A DNA stretch of 64,000 nt from Trochalopteron elliotii (taxonomy: Eukaryota > Chordata > Aves > Passeriformes > Leiothrichidae), in assembly GCA_024734555.1 (NCBI GenBank), contig JANPWX010000077.1:3039887-3103886 (forward strand). Direction: 5' to 3'. The position numbers and the translations under genes are program-made. Positions 12,693-22,996 of the stretch are shown in pieces (the first letter of the stretch is position 1; each line of letters begins with the position of its first letter). Under the pieces are notes generated by a model. That model had not been told where the DNA came from. It did no database searches and saw nothing but the letters and a program-made list of their open reading frames with translations.

Positions 12693-15364
12693 AAAATAAT
12701 AGATTTTGAACTTCTTGCTTTCTGTGGAAGCACTAAGTTTGTATTCTTTTACACATACTGAGCCCACAATGAAATGTGATCTAAACCACTTAAGCTGTAT
12801 TTGCAGTCAGTATACACACTTCAAAGAATGACTCACTTCATATTGGTATAAGTGTTTAAGATTAGATTTTAAAAAAATCCAAAATTCCTTAGGACTGTGG
12901 GTTTTCTGTTACATACTGTCTTCACCCATATGTAAAGGACAATAGACGATTTCCAGAGAAAGTTCAGATTCAAACATCAGATTTTAAAAAATCTGTTTTA
13001 AATGATATGATGCTGTCTTTTCTCTGTTATCCTATGGATAACCCAAAGTGCCTTATGAATGATCCAATGAAATGAATAACTGATCTGTAGACATCTACTC
13101 AGGAGTCTGATGATGAGTATGATAAACACAAGGAATTTATATCATGAGGAAATGTGTAGATTTCACAAGTATGTTAGGTACCACCAGGTGGTTTCAAATT
13201 AGAGGCACATATTTTACAGTCACACTAAAACCAGATATTAATGATGATTTTTTTCATAATTTTCAGTTGCTTCTACATATTTGAGGAAAAACCCCAAAAC
13301 CAACAAAACCAAACCAACAAAAAACAACAACAAAAAAACCACCAAACAGATAAGGCCCTCATTATTTTTTGTATTTTTGAACACTTGCATTTGTTAACTT
13401 GGATTAATATCTTTTTTTGTCATTTCTGACTCAGCTTCATCTTGCCAATTCTAAGTTCATACATTGTACACATAGTACATTTAGATTTTCTACTGATGTG
13501 TTGAAAATGTGACTCCTTCCTTCTCTCTAAAGGAACACATAAATGTTAAATATTTATATAGTCAAGCTGTCAAGTTTCAGAAACCAACAAAATTGTGTTG
13601 CTGTACCAGAGACCTGTCACAATGAGAAGAATTTAAATTCTACTAGTGTCACTATCAAAAATGCATCTGAAATATTTCCTCATGAGATATGACATCTGAA
13701 TTTTGATAAGCTGTAATGCATCCTATATCATGCTTGAAAACTGTTTCCTTTTTCAAGAAAGTCACAATAGCCATCACAATAATGTTTTTCTTATGTTTTT
13801 CATATGCAACTTATGCTTTTCTTGAGAATGTGCTTGAAAGGACAGTGGTACATATGCAGTATTAGTATTTTGGAAAATACTCTAAGGATTGTTTTTCTAA
13901 GTGACTTTTTCAGAGTTCCACAAGGGACACAACAGACCATCTCAGTTCTGAAGATGCCATCTCCTCTGTCTCAGTTGGAAACCACGTTCTTTCTGCATAT
14001 TAAAAGCTGGATGATGGTGATGTATCTGTGTCCAAAGTCCCTGAAATGCAAAATGCTATATGGTTCATTCTGCACTGTGGTTTGCTCAGTCAAACAGCTT
14101 CAATCCTGAACTGAACTTTCTTTGAAGTTTGAAAAATGGCCCTCAAGTTCCAGTGGTTTATGAAAAGTGAGTAACAGAATTCCATCTAAAACAAAAACCT
14201 TACAAAATTTATAATATGCATATATTCTCTAAGATTTAGTTAAGCCTCGGAAACAAAAGCATCTTTTCAATTTGGGCATAGAATTCTTAATATTAGCTAC
14301 AGTTTTTTTTCCCTATAATCAAAAATTAACAGAACACTTCACATGCCTTTTCAAGATGTTCATCTAAATGAAAACTTTTTAAAATTCTTGTTTTTATTTA
14401 ATCATACCCATATAGTTAGTTATCTTCTCAAATAAGATCCCATCTAATGTGAAATAGAAAAAGAAATACTAAAAAAGAAAAAAAAAAAAAAACCGAAGTT
14501 TTTTCCTGGAAAAAATAAATGGAAAAAATAGCAGGTATCGAGTAAAGGACACTGCAAAAAATCTCTACTAATTTATGTTTTCTATTGCCAAATAGGAAAT
14601 ATCAACAGTATTTTTATTATTCTGTGCAGTGAAACTGTCCACATCATGAGTTATTTTCAATTCTAATTTTTGAATTTCTTACATGAATGTTGGAAATACT
14701 CAGTAAAAAGACTCCACAGTTCCAGATTTTTGCTTGCCTTAAGGGTACAACCGTTCCCTTTTTCATTAGTGTTTATACCTGTTATTTCAGCTCTAGATGT
14801 AATTTAACTACCATAATGCTGAAATGAGAACAGCTTCCATCATTTTTTAGAGGTAACAGATGAAGTCCCCACATAAAATGGCATCTAATGCTTCTGCTTA
14901 CTTTGTGTTTCATAACCAAACTCTGTCTCTCTGGTGCTCACAGGCTGACATATTGCTGCATCCCCATTGCCTAGGCAGGTTGCATGCCACTGCTCAGTAA
15001 CAATTTAAATTCCATTCCACTGAAAACACCACAGGAAACAGGTATCAACTATTAAATTCTATTTTATGCCCACAAAAACCCTCTCTTGAGTCACTCTTTT
15101 TACAGCAATATTAAAGGTTATACAATATATCAAGTCTTTTAACCCTCTTTAATACTTCATGGCTTAATGAAGGATAATCATTAAATAAGTGGCAAGTTTA
15201 AGCAACCACAAGTATTTAGCAATTAATTGCTAAAATTTTCATCATTCCTAATTTCTTTGGGGAAGTAATTCTAATCTGAACTTCAGAATAAGAGCAGAAA
15301 TCTATCCATTTCCCTTTGCATCTGGCATGACCCAGAGGGTTATCCAGCCTTCAGGTGTGTACAG
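12693..15364. other. Unique sequence with A/C-rich low complexity
   Basis: No gene is seen. An A/C-rich stretch at about 13270-13345 reads CAACAAAAC-type words and creates a lysine/glutamine/asparagine frame (13241-13429). An A-run lies near 14475-14493. The 101-codon frame 13804-14109 has no recognisable domain. Confidence 0.55.
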
Positions 15365-15495
15365 GTAGATGGTCAGTACTACCAGGGAAGAGAATGCCAC
15401 CCCATAGTAGGCACTGGTGAGGCCACAGCCTCATCAAAACTGTGTTCAGTTTTGGGCCCCTCATGACAAGAAAGACATCTAGTTGCTGCAGCTTC
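15365..15495 (+). mobile_element. CR1 LINE fragment, upstream half of a split copy
   Basis: The + strand matches the CR1 region just after the reverse-transcriptase core. GCACTGGTGAGGCCACAG lies near 15412, followed by the stretch around CAGTTTTGGGCCCCTCA and GAAAGACAT. The match stops at the CAGCTTC at 15489-15495 and resumes after 15967. The downstream half follows the 465-bp insertion described in the next entry. Confidence 0.88.
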
Positions 15496-15960
15496 CCACA
15501 AGCTGTCATAGTCAAGATGGCCGCTACACTCAAAGTGTTTCAATAAAAACTTCAGAAGGCCTCAAGTATCAGCACCATGTTACCTAGAAGTCTTTCACAC
15601 CTTTTCTGTGTAGCCTCCCACAGACAGCTCCCCACAGCTCTTGCTCTTTCTCTCCTTCTCTCTTCCTTCTACAGTCCCAGTTCACTGCTTCCTGTCCCTG
15701 GCACAGCCACCTAACCCTGTCTGTCCCTCACACAGTGGCTGACCTTATCTGTCCCTCACACAACCTCCTATCCCTTCCTCCTCACAGCACAACCAGCAGA
15801 CTCCAATTGAGTGTCTACCAACTAACTCACTCTTTTATCACACCCAGCTGTGAGGGCAAGGCTGTTCCCACTCTTTGGTAATTAACACAGCTGCAATGTA
15901 TCAGAGGCAGGATTGCCTTCAGCACTATCTCTGTCTGTCTTCCCACAACAACCTTGACAC
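15496..15960 (-). mobile_element. LTR-like insertion inside CR1, 7-bp target-site duplication
   Basis: This 465-bp block interrupts an otherwise collinear CR1 copy. It is flanked by identical CAGCTTC words at 15489-15495 and 15961-15967. That word occupies the expected CR1 position on both sides, so it is a convincing target-site duplication. Read on the minus strand the insert contains a TATA-like GTGATAAAAG and resembles avian retroviral LTRs. However, the ends are not a clean TG...CA, and I see no AATAAA on the minus strand. Internally TCTGTCCCTCACACA occurs twice, at 15720-15734 and 15748-15762. The CR1 interruption and the duplication are seen directly. The LTR class is inference, and a non-autonomous element of another kind is possible. 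Confidence 0.6.
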
Positions 15961-15967
15961 CAGCTTC

Positions 15968-16080
15968 ATTTTGGGAAGGGAGATGAAGCTGGTGAAAAGT
16001 CTGGAACACAAAACTTATGAGGCTCAGACGAGGGTGCTAGTGTTGTTTAGCCTGGAGAAAATGTGTCCTGACCTGAGGGG
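15968..16080 (+). mobile_element. CR1 LINE fragment, downstream half of a split copy
   Basis: CR1 resumes with GAAGCTGGTGAAAAGTCTGG near 15984 and continues through ACTTATGAGG and GTTTAGCCTGGAGAAAA before similarity fades near 16080. It is collinear with the 15365-15495 fragment. The CR1 3' end is not present. Confidence 0.88.
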
Positions 16081-17224
16081 TTTTTTTAGAGTTTTGTGTA
16101 TTTTTTACAATGATCAGTGTTTTCTCAGGATGTGTCCTGTTTCTTGGCACCTAGCTGGGCTTCAAAGATGCCAGCTGCACTTTTCTGGTTCCCAGGTCTA
16201 GTTCCTAGGCTCACAGTCCACCAGCAGACACTCAATTTCTCTGTTTGCGCTTTTGGACCAGCATTTTCTTCTGTAAAATATTTTTTCCCTTCTAACATTT
16301 ATGGGTACTTACATCAGCATCTTCATCCATCAACACATATCCCCTAAATCTTTAAAGTAACCTTTGTGCTAAAGCTGACCTTTTTAGCATTCCATGAAGA
16401 TTAGAAGATGAATTGAAAGAGCAAATTTAGTAGCATGTAATTGATAATACTTTCTAGTCTAATGAAGACTATGGCTTCATAAAACTCTGATTGTTTATTC
16501 AATTTTCCAGCTTGATACACATTTCAAATGATGCGCCAGGGGGCCATAACAGAACCTTTCTTAAATTGTAGATGTTTCATATCATTAATAAATCATGCTC
16601 CTATTTAGTCAATATATCTTAAATTAAAATTTTTATAAACACTTTATTCTTTCAAAACCTAGGAATAAATAATCTCTAAACATTCAAGGAAAAACATTAA
16701 TTATATATATAAATGAACATCAATTTAAATTGTTGTTCAACAATTTTATGAATGGCATCTAAATTTTTTTCTGGATTTAAAAACTAAAAAGGATCAATAT
16801 TTTCTCAAAATCTGTTCAAAATATGAAAACGTGTAGACAAACAAATTAAAAGTGGAATATTAGCGCCAATGTGTATAGTATTATCGCACTGGAATACTTT
16901 CAAATTTTTAGATAAATATGTTAAAATCTGGTATTTTTTGGTGGGTAGTTTTTTTGACAATAAAACAGTGTATTTTTAAGTTGATTTGATCAAGAGTTTT
17001 ATTAACATTTATAACAAATTAATAGACTTATCTTTACGTATGACATTCTACAGTTCGAAATCAACAACTAGTGTTCTGTTATACACTAAGTATGTCATCT
17101 CATCATGGAAAACTCAGATTCATCAAGAGGTGTATGCCCTTGGCAAATTCACACTAATTGTTCCCAAAATTCCTTATTTTCTTCCTGTGCCTTGACATAC
17201 TTACAAGAAAAATTCCTAAAAAAT
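16081..17224. other. Unassigned sequence after the split CR1
   Basis: The segment 16081-16350 has a pyrimidine-rich, moderately GC-rich start that looks unlike the AT-rich flanks. It may be another old repeat, but I cannot name it. The rest is AT-rich without features. The overlapping open frames 15875-16201 and 16117-16347 run across repeat boundaries and are not genes. Confidence 0.5.
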
Positions 17225-17320
17225 CTACCTAGGACTGATGTTATACTGACTGGCCTGCAGTTCCTTAAGCCCTCCTTGCTTTTTCTGAAGATGAGGGTGA
17301 TATTTGCCTGACTATACATC
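17225..17320 (-). mobile_element. CR1-type reverse-transcriptase remnant
   Basis: The reverse complement of 17229-17308 reads [13 protein letters not shown] then [12 protein letters not shown]. This is the conserved reverse-transcriptase block of CR1-type LINEs, in which a lysine-rich loop precedes a NYRPVSL-like motif. The flanks on either side no longer match, so this is a short, old fragment truncated at both ends. Another member of the CR1/L2 group is possible. Confidence 0.75.
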
Positions 17321-19234
17321 TTGCTTGACTATTTCCCATAGGATCTTTCTCCATTTACTGAATGTATCTTGAAAATTTTTGAAATTAATGAAAAATGCCT
17401 GTGGTCTAAAATCAGTACTGATCTGATTAAGGCCTTCTTTACACAGAGATTTAAAACTATTTCAATCTGTTTTATACCTTTGTACTTAGAGAACCATATC
17501 ATGCTGATTAAAACTATAAAAATATGAAAACAAAAATTACTGTGCTTGATCAGCCATAAATTTGCATTTTGATGTCTTGGATTTGTATTATCTCAAATAA
17601 CTATGTCGATAGTGTTAACTGTTAATTTTTTTGAGAACACACACTTGATGAGAAAAGCAAGATACATTTAAACAAATTCGAAAGGAAAAAAACTTGGGGA
17701 GATTTAAATTTTTAAAGATGATGGACCGACTATAATAAAGTGTAAGGTTACAGCATAGAAGGACAAGAGGAAGACAAACACTTTATTTTTGTTACCATAA
17801 TACTGTTGACTTCAGTGCTATCAACTTTCCTTTCTATGTAAGAAAATTGAGCAGCATAGTAATTCAGTATGAGAAAATCTCAGTCGAGAATTCTTGATCT
17901 TTTATCACTCTTTCACTCACTCTTCAAGCCACCATTATTATGCACTGTTCCTCTGCAAGTCACAATGAGAAAAATCCACTGGGAGAATTTGCCAGTGAAT
18001 TGGCTGCCAAGCTGAGTTAAAGACCCCATATAGCCATCAAGGTCTGTATCAGAAGGTTGTGAAGTGCTTTATGTCTCATTGCATTATGAAAAACAGACCC
18101 AAATTTATGCATTTATTACCACATACAGAAAAAAAACCCACAACAAATTCCACAACAGATGGTCCTCTAATAGCCAACCAAAGGAAAAACCCAGAGACAT
18201 ACTTCTGTTTTTCACAATACATTTATGGTTTAGAATTTTTTATATTTTGCATCTGTTCAAACATTGGCATGCATATAAAATTTGCTCTTGCAACACAAAT
18301 AGTACAGTAAAGCATCTACTTGCAAAGCAATTTTCAGAGTAATTGTTTACATGCCACAAATCCTTGTTCAGTAAGTGGCTTATATGACGGTGATAACACG
18401 TTTTTCACCTATATACTGATATAGATCAGAGACAGATTTGTTTCACATAAGGAAATGTGTACTGTTCTAGCCAACTGAGAGCCAAATTTAGAACTCTTAT
18501 CTACATAATTTTAGAAAAGTAGCAGTGATGTGTATGGTATATTCCAGGTTAAAATTGAGGTAGGTCTTTTCAGAGAGTTTGCAACAATACAGCAAAATTA
18601 AGCTATGGGACTTATTTGCTTGTTTTGGCTTGTTGGTGGTGTTTCTTTAACCGCAGATCAAAAGTCCACTAAGGCAGTTGCTTAAAGATTATGTATTATT
18701 TTGCCTAATTTTGTAGTATAAACAGCAAGAATGTACTGACTGAAAGCTTTTGTCCATATTCAAACTAATTCCTGTCTTTTCTAGCAATTCTGTTATTTTT
18801 GGGTGCATTGTTGCAAGTATATGTATGCATTATAGACTGTCATCCAACATACATATATTTTTAATACTATAAAAATGCAACAAGCTTATATACTATTTAT
18901 TCTGATCTATTTTGGGAATTTTAAAACTATCTTGGCATTATTTTTTACACAACTTTGAACCCGGTATAAGAAGCTAAGAAATTAAAATAAGAATAAAACT
19001 TAAAATAAGAATAAAACTTACTTAGCTATCACATAACAACGGAATTGAACAGGGATTAAAAAAAAAAATAAATATTCTGTCCACCCACAAAATTGCAGCA
19101 TGCAAGTACTAGAGTCAAGCATTTCACAAAGCACAATTGAAAAGCCTGAAACAGTTTCTATCAGCTATTATAAAATGTTCAAAAATCTTACTTTCAATTT
19201 CCAAACTTTTGCCAAAGGTGACAGGCGTAGAGCA
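17321..19234. other. Unique AT-rich sequence
   Basis: No gene or mobile element is recognised apart from a small tandem duplication listed separately at 18982-19017. The paired frames 18059-18310 and 18064-18342 are the same DNA read in two frames and have no domain. Confidence 0.55.
18982..19017. repeat. 18-bp tandem duplication
   Basis: The word TTAAAATAAGAATAAAAC occurs twice in direct succession without mismatch, so this is a recent or conserved short duplication. Confidence 0.9.
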
Positions 19235-19311
19235 GGTAACGAACCATTCCTACTGAATTAATAGCTGAAGAAGCTTTCCACATTTCTGACACCGGTTCAG
19301 AGTTCGTTACC
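19235..19311. repeat. Inverted repeat with 10-bp perfect arms
   Basis: GGTAACGAAC at 19235-19244 is the exact reverse complement of GTTCGTTACC at 19302-19311. The spacer is 57 bp. The arms contain CpG in otherwise AT-rich DNA. It could be the core of a small transposon remnant or a chance palindrome; the arms do not extend further. Confidence 0.7.
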
Positions 19312-19577
19312 TCACATATTTTTGTTAGAGATCAGGAATTCATAGGATGCCAGACTGGATTTTTGAGCCTCGCTACCTCTGAAAGAGATTATACCAGATG
19401 AGTATAAGCATTAAATTCAATACCATCAATAAATGAACCAATTACCCATGTTTAAGTCCTAGGCCTCAATTTTTCATAAAATCTCTCTGGCTTTCCAAAT
19501 CTCATTGAGTGAGTGCTGCAAATGTAACAGATCCATTTTTTTCACCTGAGGAAGCACTATAACAATAGTCCACTGAA

Positions 19578-19581
<4 letters not shown>

Positions 19582-19616
<35 letters not shown>
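19582..19616. repeat. (TA)n microsatellite
   Basis: An uninterrupted TA run of 35 bases. The minus-strand frame 19474-19656 with alternating isoleucine and tyrosine is a product of this run. Confidence 0.95.
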
Positions 19617-19618
<2 letters not shown>

Positions 19619-22264
19619 TGAATATATAATAAATTTATGAATATATAATATTGCACTATATATCTGCCTTATTCACTTCCTAGTCAAGTAACTATAGCAT
19701 CTCAGAAAGCAAGAGAGGTTGTGAGATATTTATCTCTTTCCCTCCTTCCTTCTGGATTCTCCTAAACTTATTAAACTTAACTGCTGGTCTGGAAACACAA
19801 TATTGATCAAATTAGTCCAAGTAGCACTGTACTTTGCATCCTCTGTCAATCTGGATTAAAGTCTTGGCCACTGGAGTTCATCTTTCATTTAAATAATTAA
19901 AAAACACTGGTGAAGTTGTGGGAAAAATATTTATACAAGTTGCAGATTGAGGAGGGATCTTCTACAAAACCTCCTCTTCAGTGCTTGACTCTATTTTTGA
20001 AGAGCATATGTGTAAACTAGTTTGTCTTCTCACTTTGCAGCTCAATCTCCATTGTTCTTTATGTCGTCTCTGTCTTTATATAGAAATGGAAATACCATGG
20101 TGTCTCTTTGGCAGAAAAGACAGTTCGTTCAGACACTTATAAAACTCTAACTGTATTTTCCTCCCTAGTGAATACTGGCAAGACAGGAAAAACAGAAAGG
20201 TCTGTTTGGTGCTAAATGGTTTTCTTAAAATGGATGTACAGGTCCTACTATGCAAGAAAAATTTAAATGCCAGCGGTAATATGGCCAGCCTCAAGCATTT
20301 AAGAAATCAAACCAGATCCTCTGGTTCTGAAAATCAAAAATTCAGCCTACAGAAATAATTAATGTGGTATATACTTGTAAAGAAGCAAAGAAGTAGAAAA
20401 CTTTTAGTTCTAAATGCATGTTCCTCATAACAGAAAAAAATCAAAACTCCAAGAAAAATATCAAATATCTTGACAACTCAAAAAAACTGGAAGTCAGCAG
20501 ACAAATAATATGTTTTATGAAAGTTTTTTGCTTTTCCTAATTCTTATCTTAATGATTTCCCAATCTTTAGGAAGAAGCCTCATCTTTCCCACCTGGGAAT
20601 GATGGAAGAATCCTGTTGTTTTCTTTTCCTCCTGCATTGCACTTCTGCAAAATAAAAGACCCCAAACCAAACAATCAATGATGAATTCCATGGTGCTAAA
20701 GCTTACTGCATAGTTAAACATATCTATATGCATATATTTACATGTACAGACATGTCCAAGTATCACAAAGACAATATAATGATGTTATGACAGAAATGAA
20801 CACTTGAACTCCTATTATCTAATTCTTATTTACTATTTATTTTAAAAGAGCATCAAACCACATTTTAAAGATTAACAAATTAATTAAGACAGTGAATATT
20901 TTAAAGCATCTGTCTCCACAGATGTCTAATGTGTGATGCCATTTCAATTCTCCAGTCATTCAGATCAGTAGCCATCCAACTTTAGAAAATAGTATTCTAT
21001 CTTTATATCACAGTTCATTAAAAGTTCGTTTCCTCAAGACAACTCAATTTGGTCCTTTAAGTCCTATGGTGACTGGTGTCCTATGGAGACCTTGAAGGAC
21101 TGAAATATATTATCAATGTTTTGAAAAAGGTTGAATAAACTTTAATCCATGTTTGAAAATATTGTTATTTGAACATGGAAATTCAAGAAAAAATCACAGG
21201 AAGAGATCTGTTAGCTAATTAACACCTGTTTGAAGTGGCATATATAATGATTTGCATTAAGTTCTGGAATACGAAACTAATGCATATGGGTAATATCCAT
21301 GTTTAATACATTACACAGGCTTTATAGCTAATTATAAAACAAATTTCTTAACCATAGACTTAAAAACTAGCTTGAGCTGGAATTTATATTCTAAATTTTA
21401 CTCTTAAATATGTATTGTGGAAATTTTGGGGAATAGCATGTTTCAAAAGTGGAAACCAGAGGCCATTACCTAACTACTATAACTGATAGGTAGCCCTGCA
21501 ACAGAAGACGGATAAAATGTGGGAAGGAGGTATTGAAATATTGCCTGAGCTATTGTTAAGGATATTCAGTAAACACAGCAAGCATTCTCTTGAACAATAA
21601 ACAGGAAATAAATAAAAAAGACAGCAGTAGGACCTAGGGTTTAAAAAAAGATATTTTGAATTCTGCTGGTTATTGTTAACACCTAATCATGTTTTTATTT
21701 TTCTACTAGATTTTTATTCAAGTGTCTTGGAAGAGGAAAACATTTTTTTCCTTTAAAAAAATTAAAGAATGAAAAATATAAAGTAAGTGATTTCATATTT
21801 TTTATATATCCAGCTTCTTAATAGTTAAGATTTATGTATAGTTTTGTGTGTAGCTTCCATCAGTCAGATAAATCTACATGTGAATTCCTTCTCTTAGATT
21901 TCTGAAGTTCTAAACCACTTCACATGAAAGGATCTTGTACACATTTCCCTAAATGTAATTACTATAAGAATAAATATGTTCTAGATTATTACCCTGGCTC
22001 ACAAGAATGTGACTTCAATTTTATACTAGATATAAATCCTGAATAAAGAATAAGCTAATAAAAGAAAAAAAAAACTGAAATTAATTCAGACACAATATGG
22101 TTTTCTTTGTACAACCAAGAAAGAATATTGGTGGTGCTACAAAGTAATATATTTTGCCTTGGGCAGAATCCCAACAGCAAAAAACTCTTGTGTAATGGTA
22201 ATATCTGTAGTGTGAAGGTATCCAACATGAGCACTAGGGGATATGACATTATAAAACAATTTTG
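19617..22264. other. Unique AT-rich sequence
   Basis: I see no gene, RNA gene or named repeat. Open frames at 20076-20294, 20515-20766 and 22055-22249 (minus strand) are short and have no recognisable features. Confidence 0.55.
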
Positions 22265-22996
22265 TTAGGGTTAGGATTCCAAGAGACACAGAGCCAACAG
22301 TTCCAGACACTGGGCTGGAGTAGGCATGCCAAGTGGATCATGCTGAACATAGTATTGCTGCCTCCAAACCTTTTTAAACTGGAACAGCAATAGCGATGTG
22401 TACCTTGGGCACAGTACAATGATATCTTTAGGGTTAGAGTGGAGAGAGCCAGAAGTCCCACAGTCACTGGGATACTGGGGCTGGAAAATGGTGTCATTTC
22501 ATGGCACCAGCATGGCTGCCTCTACACCTTTCTAATGATGGTCAACTGTGGAGATTGGAAACTCATCTGCAGTACCAAAGTCTCATTAGGTTTAGGATTA
22601 TGGTTAGGGTCTAGAAAGTCACAGAGCCTACAGATGCAGGACATTGGTTTGGGAAAAGGCATGCCAACAGTATTACAACTGGGCACCAACATGCCTGCCT
22701 CAATATTACTCCAATCTGGTCCACCCTGAGCAACTCAGGTGCAGCACCAAAATGCTATTCTGTTTTACATCGGGTTCAGAGACTCAGAAAGTCTACAGTC
22801 ATGGGACACTGGGGCTGGAAAAGGCACGCCAAGGGGATCATGGCAGGACACCAAGAGTCCACTCACATTTTTTCAATCTGGGACACCCACTGACATGGGG
22901 ACCTTAACTGCAGCATCACCATCTCTCAGGGTAAGAGTTAGGCTTCATGGAAGCTCTAGAAATGGTGGGACTAGGCTAGGTATGCCAAGCAGATGA
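22265..22996. repeat. Diverged tandem repeat, unit about 160-170 bp, about 4.4 units
   Basis: Units begin near 22265, 22428, 22586-22604, 22765 and 22927 (partial). Each starts with a TTAGGG- or GGGTTAG-like word. A CACAGAGCC- or TCAGAAAGTC-like word and an ACAG word follow. Each unit then carries a core such as ACTGGGGCTGGAAAAGGCA with ATGCCAA or CACGCCAAGG. Later come TGCCTGCCTC- or AATCTGG-like words, and the unit ends GCAGCACCAAAATGCT or a variant. The copies differ by substitutions and small indels, so the array is old. Open frames on + (22439-22729, 22644-22907, 22739-22996) and minus (22249-22497) follow the repeat and switch frame between units, which argues against coding. I do not recognise the family. 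Confidence 0.85.

Noticed and set aside
15940..15949. CTTCCCACAA near both ends of the 15.5-kb insertion as a longer target-site duplication
   Set aside because: The sequence outside the right-hand copy is not CR1, whereas CAGCTTC is directly followed by CR1 on the right and preceded by it on the left.
22265..22996. Interstitial telomere repeat
   Set aside because: Only one or two TTAGGG-like words occur per unit of about 165 bp; there is no (TTAGGG)n run.
22265..22996. CRISPR array
   Set aside because: The units are long, degenerate throughout and lack short identical repeats with unique spacers; the genome is a vertebrate's.
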